Origin: JAPORK01 sp026710285
GTDB taxonomy: Bacteria > Pseudomonadota > Gammaproteobacteria > Pseudomonadales > Endozoicomonadaceae
Direction of reading: 5' to 3'
Assembly: GCA_965201045.1 (NCBI GenBank)
Contig: OZ241746.1
Location: forward strand, 3,720,001 to 3,784,000
Length of the DNA stretch: 64,000 nt
The notes below the pieces were generated by a model, which searched no databases, was not told the origin of the DNA, and saw only the letters and a list, made by a program, of their open reading frames with translations. The stretch's first letter is position 1, and the number at the start of each line of letters is the position of its first letter. Below, piece by piece: positions 56,261-64,000 of this stretch. Position numbers and translations under genes: made by a program.

Positions 56261-57562
56261 ATGACAGTTATTGTTTCTGTAATAGCTATGCTTGCACTGT
56301 GTCTTATAAAAGTCAATGTTATACTGGCTCTTATTTTAGGCGCTTTAATTGCAGGTATTACAGCAGGTATTTCACCAGCTGTTATTACTGAACATTTTAC
56401 TAGTGGTGCTGCAAATGCTGCAAATATTGCGCTCAGCTATGGATTGCTTGGTGCCTTTGCAAATGGATTATCGTGTTCTGGTATAACAGAAAAATTAACC
56501 CGATTGTTTGACCGGCAGAAAAATAACAAATCTGTGCTGTATAAAGTTTATTTGTTATTTATGCTGTTACTAATGGGTATTGCTTCGCAGAATATGATCC
56601 CTGTGCATATCGCTTTTATTCCTGTGGTTATTCCTCCGCTGCTGAGTGTGTTTAATCAAATGAAAATTGATCGCAGACTGATTGCCTGTATTATTACCTT
56701 TGGTATCACCTGTACTTATATGACGGTCCCTTTAGGGTTTGGTAAGATCTACCTTAATGATGTGCTGGGAGGTAATCTGGCAAAAAACGGACTCATTGTT
56801 TCTGCTATGGATTTACCTTTGGCAATGTTGATTCCTGGAATGGGAATGCTTGCTGGTCTGTTACTTGCGGTGTTCTTTTCCTACAGAAAGCCAAGAAAAT
56901 ATTCCGATACAATCTGGAAATCTAAATCTGTAAGTGCTGATCAGCCCGGGAAAATACGTTTTTTCTCTGTCATAGCAGCTATTGGTATAACTGTAACGGT
57001 ACAGTTACTGTTGAACTCAATGATTATGGGTGCTTTATCCGGATGCCTTATACTAACGCTTACGGGTGCTTTTTCACGAAAAAAAGCAGATTCCGTTTTT
57101 ATGGAAGGTTTTAAAATGATGGCACCGTGTGGTTTTATCATGATGGCAGCATCAGGGTTTGCTGCTGTACTTGAGCAAACCGGTAGTATTCCACAGCTGG
57201 TGAAAATAGTTTCCACCGCAGTTCCAAACAAAGGTTTTCTGGTTTTTTTGATGTTGCTGGCAGGACTTTTAATTACCATGGGAATCGGCTCTTCATTTTC
57301 AACTGTTCCGCTATTAGCCGCTATTTATGTACCTGTTGCCGTGTATACAGGACTCTCCCCAATGGCAACGATTGCCCTGGTGGGTACAGCCGGTGCATTG
57401 GGTGATGCTGGTTCTCCTGCCTCTGACTCCACCATTGGTCCTACATCCGGATTGAATATGGATGGACAACATGATCATATGCGTGATACCGTTATACCTA
57501 CGTTTCTCCACTACAATATACCTTTACTTATCTCCGGTTGGATTGCAGTTATGCTGTTGTAA
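56261..57562 (+). CDS. Na+/H+ antiporter family transporter (NhaC superfamily)
   Basis: A 433-residue inner-membrane protein with about eleven hydrophobic helices. Features of the NhaC/YuiF-like family are ALILGALIAGITAGISPAVI, SYGLLGAFANGLSCSG, the repeated helix FGITCTYMTVPLGFGKIYLN and the C-terminal signature GTAGALGDAGSPASDSTIGP. The last motif with its conserved aspartates is typical of the family. Sodium-proton or amino-acid-coupled exchange cannot be told apart from sequence alone. ATG 56261 follows AGAAGGACAGAAT. It lies 141 bases after rnt in the same direction. Confidence 0.85.
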   Translation: MTVIVSVIAMLALCLIKVNVILALILGALIAGITAGISPAVITEHFTSGAANAANIALSYGLLGAFANGLSCSGITEKLTRLFDRQKNNKSVLYKVYLLFMLLLMGIASQNMIPVHIAFIPVVIPPLLSVFNQMKIDRRLIACIITFGITCTYMTVPLGFGKIYLNDVLGGNLAKNGLIVSAMDLPLAMLIPGMGMLAGLLLAVFFSYRKPRKYSDTIWKSKSVSADQPGKIRFFSVIAAIGITVTVQLLLNSMIMGALSGCLILTLTGAFSRKKADSVFMEGFKMMAPCGFIMMAASGFAAVLEQTGSIPQLVKIVSTAVPNKGFLVFLMLLAGLLITMGIGSSFSTVPLLAAIYVPVAVYTGLSPMATIALVGTAGALGDAGSPASDSTIGPTSGLNMDGQHDHMRDTVIPTFLHYNIPLLISGWIAVMLL

Positions 57563-57723
57563 TGGTTATCTGAAATGGCTCTACTTTTCGGCACTGCAAT
57601 GAGAGTGATAAAAACAGAGTGGTTAAGTGCACTTACCTAAAGTAAAACAACAATGAACAAATGATCTTTTATACAGTCTCCTGTTGTGAATGTTTTTATT
57701 CTAACGAACAAAAGGAGAGACTT

Positions 57724-59037
57724 ATGGATCCATTCAGCTCAAATAACGATTACAGATATTATAACCCTCAAACGGGTTCAGGCAGTTCAAATAGCAGTGT
57801 TCCGCCAAGCATGAGGACTGCCGGGTATGACCAGAATGCAACTTTTGCAGGAAGAGATTTAAGCAGCCTGACACAGGGAATGGCTAATTATTCTCTTAAT
57901 CCCGGTGCATCTTCTTTGCAATCTGTATCTCATTTATCGGGTCCTGTGCCGGCGGATAGTTCACAGATTAGCGTAGCAGAGCTGATGACGATGGTAACAG
58001 AACAAAAATCCTGTTTTAAGTATTGTTTAGTTCCTTCTCAGTCAGAGTATCTGAAAGACAAACTGCAGATTAGAGACATGTGCAGAAAGATATATTTTCA
58101 GGATATTGAAGAAATTATTGATTTTTTAAATAATCCCTGCGTGATAAATGAAGAGAAAAAGCAATATGCTTTTCAGCAACTTATACAAGAACTACTTAAC
58201 AGTAAAGCAGAGCATTCACAAAGAGTGCAAATCCCTTCAGCTAATTTGAGTTATGAAACACTGACTAAAGATCACCGCAGAAATCTCCTGACTGCATTTA
58301 AACAATATCCGGCGAAAAAACAGCAAATTTTAATTTATTGTGGTGGGAAGATTCAGGAATCTGATCTCAGACCTGCACCCGTTTTTGCTCCTGAATCTGA
58401 GAGGAAGCTGATTGTGTTGAAATCTAAAATACCCCCCCGTGAACAACGTCGTTCTGTACAGCAATCTGAATTACAAAATCCTCCACGCTATGAAACGCCG
58501 GTAAGAAGGGATCCAATCCAGGAACCGCCACGGCAGCACTATTCTGCATCTGCAATGTCACAATGGCAACCAATGAGACCAGCAACAGGTTATTCAGGAG
58601 GTTACTCAGCCAACGTCAATCCTGGTTGCTCTTACAATACTCCTTATCATCGCCCATATGCACCAGTTACGTCTGTTTCAGGATTATCATATGTAGCACA
58701 GCAAGCCAAACAGCCACAAGCTGAATTTTTATCTGAATGGAAAAATTTGCATATGGACAAGTTGGATATAATGCTCATTGAAAAACTACGCACAGTTGAA
58801 ATGATAAACGACTGGAAATCCTTAGGGAGAATGCTTGATATGACAGATGATGAGCTTGATGAAATATATCATAATTACCGTAAGGTCGATGAAAAGATAC
58901 ATCAAATGTACAGGACATATTTCGATAGCGAAGGCGGTAAAAACTTTTATCATAAGCTTTATGAAGCGCTGGGAGAGATTCAAATGAAAGAGACGCAAAA
59001 AATGTTAATAGAATATCTGCACGAAAAGTATTCTTAA
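57724..59037 (+). CDS. protein with C-terminal eukaryotic-type death domain
   Basis: A 437-residue protein. The frame is open from 57661, but ATG 57724 follows AAAGGAGAGACTT and is clearly the better start (MDPFSSNNDYRYY). Residues 1-90 are low-complexity, rich in Ser, Asn, Gly and Pro. A helical segment at about 95-165 (ELMTMVTEQKSCFKYCLVPS, DIEEIIDFLNNPCV) may be a second death-fold-like domain but is unassigned. A Pro/Gln/Tyr-rich linker at about 230-335 follows. The last 95 residues match a six-helix death domain: LRTVEMINDWKSLGRMLDMT, then DDELDEIYHNYRK, YRTYFDSEGGKNFYHKLYEA and LGEIQMKETQKMLIEYL. Such domains mediate apoptosis and innate signalling in animals, so a secreted host-signalling effector is inferred. 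No signal peptide is visible. Confidence 0.75.
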   Translation: MDPFSSNNDYRYYNPQTGSGSSNSSVPPSMRTAGYDQNATFAGRDLSSLTQGMANYSLNPGASSLQSVSHLSGPVPADSSQISVAELMTMVTEQKSCFKYCLVPSQSEYLKDKLQIRDMCRKIYFQDIEEIIDFLNNPCVINEEKKQYAFQQLIQELLNSKAEHSQRVQIPSANLSYETLTKDHRRNLLTAFKQYPAKKQQILIYCGGKIQESDLRPAPVFAPESERKLIVLKSKIPPREQRRSVQQSELQNPPRYETPVRRDPIQEPPRQHYSASAMSQWQPMRPATGYSGGYSANVNPGCSYNTPYHRPYAPVTSVSGLSYVAQQAKQPQAEFLSEWKNLHMDKLDIMLIEKLRTVEMINDWKSLGRMLDMTDDELDEIYHNYRKVDEKIHQMYRTYFDSEGGKNFYHKLYEALGEIQMKETQKMLIEYLHEKYS

Positions 59038-59565
59038 AGCAAGTTTATCATTTAGTAGCAGGTTTCAAAAATGCCAGATTAGCAGATAGGCAGGTTGGTG
59101 AATGATGAACAAACGCTTAAGTTAATAGCTTTGGCTTTGCTCAGGCTATCTGCACGAGGCTGGCAAAGCCATAGAGATTACTGTTTATTCAGGCACAATT
59201 AAATAAGCGCAATCCAATATAAATATTATGTCGTGCAACTGAAATGTTTTTTGCTGTTTTATGCGTTAACTTTACCTTTAGATTAAAAAATAATTTTTTT
59301 ATTAAGCAGCTTATTTATCATATTGTTGTACAATTTGAAAGTAACCATATTTAATAAACAGGGTTACTCAGCATTATCTGTCTGTTAAGGAAAAATTTTT
59401 ATTAAATCAAAAACTCCAAACTGGGGTTTAAATTAAACTAACATATCCATTATAAACAAGCCAATTCAACTATAGTTTTAGCATCTGGAAAATTTAAGTT
59501 CACAAATATATTTTTAAAAATATCTGCACTTACCAGTTGAAAATATCAACCTGAGGTTTTAGTCA
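59038..59565. other. spacer between death-domain gene and secreted protein gene
   Basis: About 530 AT-rich bases without a supported gene. GCTTTGGCTTTGC (about 59129) and GGCAAAGCC (about 59162) form a weak hairpin. The palindromic AATATATTTTTAAAAATATC at 59505-59524 resembles the half-sites before gltX. CCTGAGGTTTTAGTCA precedes the next start. Confidence 0.4.
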
Positions 59566-60156
59566 ATGTTAAATTGTAAAACAAGTCATATTGTTACTGT
59601 CGTTATCAGTACAGCAATAACCACAATATTTACTGTAGTACCAGGCTATAGCAAACATCTGCGCAATAATGATGTCCGGTTTGTATCTAAAACTTCACAT
59701 GGGTTTGATTCAGTTGCATTTATTGAAAATGACCACTGTGTTACTTCGGGTCAACCCTACAAAGGAGTATCTACTTATAAATATATGTCTATAAGGGTAA
59801 AAGCAGGCAGAAAAAACGCCTCTTATCCCAAAAGCTGCTTCAAGAACTGGGTTGCTGCCGACAATTATGGGCGTCTCCCGGACTCGCTTCATTTTGTAGT
59901 AAAGGGTACATTGATATTAAAAAAGAGAGGTTGTTCGGTTGCAACATTACACGAAATCGTTCTGGCACAAGGTCATGCGATCAACAGTAATAACTGGTGG
60001 GTCGGCGGAGCAAACTGTATCCATCCCAAAAATAGCTTTAAAAAAAGACGCTACAATGAACTGCACTGTTATGATAAAAATCAGCAATGGTGTCTTAAAA
60101 GGTCATCGACTACCGACAATATGTTCTACGTATGGAAAGGTGTTTGTGAAAAATAA
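59566..60156 (+). CDS. secreted cysteine-rich protein, unknown function
   Basis: A 196-residue protein with a probable signal peptide (residues 1-29: polar start MLNCKTSH, hydrophobic IVTVVISTAITTIFTVV, then PGYSKH). The mature part has seven cysteines (in NDHCVTS, PKSCFKN, RGCSVA, ANCIHP, LHCYDK, QWCLKR and GVCEK), suggesting three disulfides and a compact extracytoplasmic fold. It is basic and aromatic-rich (NNWWVGGANCIHPKNSFKKR). I do not recognise the family. Start ATG 59566 follows CTGAGG. It lies close to the death-domain gene but 530 bases away, so co-transcription is not assumed. Confidence 0.65.
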   Translation: MLNCKTSHIVTVVISTAITTIFTVVPGYSKHLRNNDVRFVSKTSHGFDSVAFIENDHCVTSGQPYKGVSTYKYMSIRVKAGRKNASYPKSCFKNWVAADNYGRLPDSLHFVVKGTLILKKRGCSVATLHEIVLAQGHAINSNNWWVGGANCIHPKNSFKKRRYNELHCYDKNQQWCLKRSSTTDNMFYVWKGVCEK

Positions 60157-60369
60157 ACAGACCTTAACCTGAGATATCAGAAAGATATCAGGTAAACCAG
60201 TCATTTATCTTTATATTCAAAACAATGACCAGTTTTTACATCTGCTGCTGTTTTTCCATGACAGAAATCAATTCAGCGATAAGTATATGCCTTTCATTTG
60301 CCGATCTTTAGCTGGTTTCAGAAAGCAGGCAATCAAAAAATACCTGCATAAAACAGACGTAACCCCTTG

Positions 60370-61947
60370 TCATTCCCACTCTATAGTGGCCGGTGGCTTA
60401 TCAGAAATATCATAAGTAACACGGGAAACCTGATCAATTTCATTAATAATGCGGGCAGAAATTGTTGCAAGTAAATCGTAGGGTAAATGAGCCCAGCGGG
60501 CTGTCATGAAATCAACTGTTTCTACTGCACGCAGGCTAACAACATATGCATAACGTCGTTTGTCTCCAACAACGCCCACTGATTTGACAGGTAAAAAAAC
60601 AGCAAAAGCCTGACTGACTTTTTCATACCATCCTGCCTGACGCAGCTCATCAATAAAAATAGCATCTGCCTGTCGGAGTATGCTTGTATACGCTTTTGTG
60701 ACCTTTCCCGGAATACGCACACCAAGACCCGGACCCGGGAAGGGATGACGATAAACAATCTCATCAGGTAATCCCAGTGCTATTCCAATACTTCTGACTT
60801 CATCTTTAAACAGTTCTTTCAGCGGTTCGACCAACTGCATTTTCATGGTCTCTGGTAAACCACCGACATTGTGATGTGATTTTATCACATGCGCTTTGCC
60901 CGTTGTGCTCGCAGCAGATTCTATAATATCCGGATAGATTGTGCCCTGTGCCAGAAATTTTATATCACCCCTACGCTCAGCAGTTTCATCAAAAACTTCA
61001 ATAAATGTCTCGCCGATAATTTTACGTTTTTTCTCAGGATCATCAACATCTGTAAGCCGTTGAAGAAATTTATCTTCTGCATTAACCTGGATCAGGTTGA
61101 TGCCTATATTATCTGCAAACATCTGTTTAACCTGATCTGCTTCATTCAGCCGTAACAGACCGTTATCAACAAAAACACAGGTGAGCTGATGACCAATCGC
61201 TTTATGAATAAGAGCAGCTACTACGCTTGAATCAACACCGCCGGACAAACCGAGCAATACTTTATTGGATCCTACCTGATCGCGAATGTTATTAATGGCA
61301 TCATCAATAATATTTTGTGCAGTCCATAACTTTTTACAACCGGCAATATCAGTCACAAAACGCTCTATAATATGATAGCCCTGCTTGGTGTGAGTGACTT
61401 CAGGGTGAAATTGTAGTCCATAAAACTGATGTTTATCGTTTGCCATAGCGGCAATCGGACATGAAGAGGTAGAAGCAGAGCAGGTAAATCCCGGGGGTAG
61501 TGCAGTTACTTTATCTCCATGACTCATCCATACATCCAGGCTTGAAGAACCATCATTTTCAGTATGGTCTTTAATTTGTTGCAATAATCTGCAAGGCGTA
61601 TCCACCCTGACACGGGCGTAACCAAATTCATTTTTTACTGCACTGGTGACATGACCGCCGAGCTGTTGTGCCATTACCTGCATACCATAACATATTCCCA
61701 ATACAGGACAGCCTGCTTTAAAAACCACTGAAGGTACTCTTGGCGTATTGGAAGCAGTGACAGTTTCAGGACCTCCGGAAAGAATAATGGCTTTAGGAGC
61801 AAATGATTTAATCGCCTGTTCATCCATATTAAAAGGATGAATTTCACAATAGACGCCTGCCTGACGTATTCGTCTGGCAATCAGCTGTGTATACTGTGAG
61901 CCAAAGTCTAAAATTAATATGCGTTCTTCATGAATATCTAAAGGCAT
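60370..61947 (-). CDS. guaA: GMP synthase (glutamine-hydrolysing)
   Basis: A 525-residue enzyme converting XMP to GMP. The class I amidotransferase domain carries LILDFGSQYTQLIARR at residues 11-26, the nucleophile cysteine in PVLGICYGMQ near residue 86 and the His-Glu pair in LQFHPEVTHT near 175-184. The ATP pyrophosphatase P-loop LGLSGGVDSSVVAAL lies near 233-247. The C-terminal dimerisation domain ends at the canonical PPATIEWE. The length is exactly as in E. coli. guaB, the usual partner, does not lie upstream within the 300-base spacer that ends at the next plus-strand gene, so the pair is split. Confidence 0.98.
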   Translation of the reverse strand: MPLDIHEERILILDFGSQYTQLIARRIRQAGVYCEIHPFNMDEQAIKSFAPKAIILSGGPETVTASNTPRVPSVVFKAGCPVLGICYGMQVMAQQLGGHVTSAVKNEFGYARVRVDTPCRLLQQIKDHTENDGSSSLDVWMSHGDKVTALPPGFTCSASTSSCPIAAMANDKHQFYGLQFHPEVTHTKQGYHIIERFVTDIAGCKKLWTAQNIIDDAINNIRDQVGSNKVLLGLSGGVDSSVVAALIHKAIGHQLTCVFVDNGLLRLNEADQVKQMFADNIGINLIQVNAEDKFLQRLTDVDDPEKKRKIIGETFIEVFDETAERRGDIKFLAQGTIYPDIIESAASTTGKAHVIKSHHNVGGLPETMKMQLVEPLKELFKDEVRSIGIALGLPDEIVYRHPFPGPGLGVRIPGKVTKAYTSILRQADAIFIDELRQAGWYEKVSQAFAVFLPVKSVGVVGDKRRYAYVVSLRAVETVDFMTARWAHLPYDLLATISARIINEIDQVSRVTYDISDKPPATIEWE

Positions 61948-62262
61948 ATAAAAGTCCTGATATCGCTACATTACCGTTGAATAACTTTAGGTTTTACCCG
62001 TACAAACAGATAAAACAAAAAAATATTATAAAGAAGAATTAATATTACACTGTTCTCAATTTATATCAAAGAAACACAACTGTTAAAGTGGTTAATTTCC
62101 TCTGTTAATTAGTGGCTACAGCAAAATCACCCAATGTTCGCCCGGTGTTAACAACGTTTTGTACTGAAATTTTGTCAGAAATGCTTGCATCGGTGTCGGC
62201 AATTACCCTGAACTTAATAAAATTCTGTGGAACTAAGTAGTAAAAATTTTAGGAGCAGGAAT
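61948..62262. other. divergent spacer guaA / tandem paralogue 1
   Basis: A 315-base spacer between divergent genes. The last 25 bases (TAAAAATTTTAGGAG, 62241-62255) recur before the second paralogue at 63405-63417 and hold the ribosome-binding site. Nothing else was recognised. Confidence 0.4.
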
Positions 62263-63303
62263 ATGAATCCACTGGCAGGACTGTCTGACATCTGTGATAA
62301 ACCGGAATATCCTGATCAAAAAGAAAAAACCCAGAGCAAACAACAAGTAACCATAAAAAAAATAATGCCTGAACCTGAAAATGCAGCGATAGAAGGAAAG
62401 CATATAGCAAAAAGGAAGGCATTTAAATGGCCCTTTTATGGTGACCCAACAGTATGGGATAACGAGTTTGAAAGAGCAGTTTTAGAGGCTGTAAGCCTTA
62501 TTGATGATGGTATTTTAGAATCGACTGCTTTAATTGGTCATTTTGAAAAAAAGCGCCATGAGATTGCTGTTAAAAGAAAAAATAAGGATTCAGTACAATT
62601 TGGGCTAAGAAGAGATGATCCCTTACATTTTTCAAAATTTAATAATGCACGATCCTATTATACATCTCTGTATTTAACGGGTGCTTATGGTTACGCGCTT
62701 GAGAGAGCACTTACAATGCCATATGACGCAGACCACTATATCAACAAACGAGGTCCTGCGGGCAAATACTGGGCAGAGCATTTTTATCCGTTTTCCAGCG
62801 TGCTCAGGTATGGTTTGGTTCAGGGAAAGATTAAAGAGCAAAAGATACCATTAACCCAGAATGTTTTTGCCTTCTGGATTAAAGACAAAGATGCTGAAAG
62901 ATTCTTTGGAGATGATGAGGAGGAGGATTATGCGCTTACTGCAAACGGACCTGTATCAGGAATATGGCTGCACCCGGACCGAGACATTATTCCTGTATGT
63001 ATAGCGCACATTAATGAAATGATAGAAAAATGTCTGCATGGTGATTTAACTTTTATTCCCAGAATACATTGGTGGTATGTTCACCTTGCCCCAACCTGGA
63101 GAGGCTCCGGTGGAATAGCGGAAATGCTAACCAACACACTTTGCAGGCTTCACGATGTAGATTTACCGCCCTGGAAAGATGGCGTGGCACCATCGGTTGA
63201 AGTATTGCTTGAACCAAATGAAGAAAAATTTTGTTTAAACTACCATCAGTTATTTGAAAATAATCAGCAAGAGCTGAAAACGTTGTTCACAGCCCAGGAT
63301 TAA
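62263..63303 (+). CDS. unknown protein, tandem paralogue 1 (possible Fic-like fold)
   Basis: A 346-residue protein. The frame is open from GTG 62227, but ATG 62263 sits behind AGGAGCAGGA and the same upstream box as its paralogue. After a lysine-rich N-terminus come WPFYGDPTVWDNEFERAVLE (about residues 63-82) and LESTALIGHFEKKRHEIAVK. The segment RIHWWYVHLAPTWRGSGGIA followed by EMLTNTL (about residues 267-293) resembles the Fic active-site helix-loop-helix (HPFxxGNGRxxR) in layout, but with altered spacing and Gly/Glu where Fic has its arginines. If the relation holds, catalysis would differ from classic AMPylation. There is no signal peptide or membrane helix. I do not otherwise recognise the family. 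Confidence 0.6.
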   Translation: MNPLAGLSDICDKPEYPDQKEKTQSKQQVTIKKIMPEPENAAIEGKHIAKRKAFKWPFYGDPTVWDNEFERAVLEAVSLIDDGILESTALIGHFEKKRHEIAVKRKNKDSVQFGLRRDDPLHFSKFNNARSYYTSLYLTGAYGYALERALTMPYDADHYINKRGPAGKYWAEHFYPFSSVLRYGLVQGKIKEQKIPLTQNVFAFWIKDKDAERFFGDDEEEDYALTANGPVSGIWLHPDRDIIPVCIAHINEMIEKCLHGDLTFIPRIHWWYVHLAPTWRGSGGIAEMLTNTLCRLHDVDLPPWKDGVAPSVEVLLEPNEEKFCLNYHQLFENNQQELKTLFTAQD

Positions 63304-63423
63304 ATAATATGTAATGATGGAACGGGTTTATGATCTTTTGCAGAAAGTAAACATGATAAAAAAGACGCTATTTTATTGTTTTTCAGAACGCAGAGAAGTA
63401 ATAAAAATTTTAGGAGAAAAAGC

Positions 63424-64000
63424 ATGGATATAATAAATGAACTGTCTGCTATTTGTGATAAAGTGGGGCGTTCTGACCAACAGGAAAAAACGCAGGGTAC
63501 ACAACAGGTAACGATAAAAAAAATAATACCTAAACTAGAAAATACAGCGATAGAAGGAAAGCATATAGCAAAAAGAAAGACATCTCAATGGCCCTTTTAC
63601 GGTGACTCAAAAGTATGGGATAACGATTTTGAGCAAGCAGTTTTAGAGGCTGTAAGCCTTATTAATGGTGGTATTTTAGAATCGACTGCTTTAATTAGTC
63701 ATTTTGAAAAAAAGCGCCATGAGATTGCTTTTAACAGAGGAAATTCAAAATCGGAATACTTTGGGTTAAGAAGAGATGATCCAGCATATTTTTCAGGAAT
63801 TAAGAGCAGATTACTATCTACGACACCACTATATTTAACGGGTGCTTATGGTTATGCCCTTAAAAGAGCGTTTATGCTTCCCTATGACGGAGAGCATTAT
63901 CTAAACAAACAGAATGAGACAGGCGCACATTGGATAAAGCATTTTCAGCCATTTTCCGGGGTGCTTAAATATGGCTTAGTTCAGGGAAAGATTAAAGGTC
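63424..64000 (+). CDS. unknown protein, tandem paralogue 2 (cut by window end)
   Basis: An open frame from ATG 63424 (MDIINELSAICDKVGRSDQQ) runs without a stop to the last base, giving 192 residues. It matches the first paralogue along its length: IEGKHIAKRKTSQWPFYGDS, QAVLEAVSLINGGILESTAL, LTGAYGYALKRAFMLPYDGE and KYGLVQGKIKG. About two thirds of positions agree. ATTTTAGGAGAAAAAGC provides the ribosome-binding site. It is co-directional with paralogue 1, 120 bases downstream of it. The region corresponding to the Fic-like motif lies beyond the window. Confidence 0.7.
   Translation, partial: MDIINELSAICDKVGRSDQQEKTQGTQQVTIKKIIPKLENTAIEGKHIAKRKTSQWPFYGDSKVWDNDFEQAVLEAVSLINGGILESTALISHFEKKRHEIAFNRGNSKSEYFGLRRDDPAYFSGIKSRLLSTTPLYLTGAYGYALKRAFMLPYDGEHYLNKQNETGAHWIKHFQPFSGVLKYGLVQGKIKG

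Overview
The window is a low-GC, AT-rich stretch of a gammaproteobacterial chromosome. Housekeeping proteins (RpoB, RpoC, L1, L10, L7/L12, PepN, GltX, HemG, PyrC, RNase T, SpoT, TopA, GuaA) are all of gammaproteobacterial type. The long spacers, decayed transposase genes, miniature inverted-repeat elements and effector-like proteins suggest a host-associated, possibly intracellular member of the Oceanospirillales/Endozoicomonadaceae. That placement is inference from gene content; no rRNA or tRNA gene was seen that could settle it.

Layout. 1-11027: 3' end of rplK, then rplA, an L10-type leader, rplJ, rplL, an attenuator-like hairpin, rpoB and rpoC. The expected str operon (rpsL-rpsG-fusA) does not follow rpoC. 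Instead 11.2-20.7 kb is an accessory patch: a 1147-aa SF1 helicase with a C-terminal PLD nuclease (a single-protein architecture matching type II Mokosh anti-phage defence), IS5- and IS66-type transposase remnants, a DUF2797 protein, an unknown 414-aa protein and several MITE families. 20.7-29.3 kb: pepN, a possible hotdog protein, a repeat-filled spacer, gltX and a tandem pair of rarD-type permeases. 29.4-40.4 kb: an unknown membrane protein, a copper P-type ATPase, pcm-like methyltransferase, hemG, a MITE cluster with one element nested inside another, a STAS protein, a coiled-coil membrane protein and a frameshifted OmpA-like gene. 40.4-45.8 kb: a 1808-aa RHS protein. 45.9-62 kb: spoT and rpoZ (ppGpp and RNA polymerase omega), topA, gapA, pyrC-rnt, a NhaC-superfamily antiporter, a protein with a eukaryotic-type death domain, a cysteine-rich secreted protein and guaA. 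62.2 kb to the end: two tandem paralogues of an unknown family, the second cut by the window edge.

How they fit together: the core genes cover translation, transcription, stringent response, glycolysis, nucleotide synthesis and haem synthesis. Spread among them are candidates for host interaction (death-domain protein, RHS protein, tandem paralogues, coiled-coil membrane protein) and for phage defence (helicase-PLD). At least five kinds of non-autonomous repeat lie mainly between genes, and one repeat end appears to have been absorbed into a reading frame. Several gene starts were moved to a downstream ATG with a clear Shine-Dalgarno site (rplL, rpoC, pepN, copper ATPase, second rarD, death-domain gene, first tandem paralogue).
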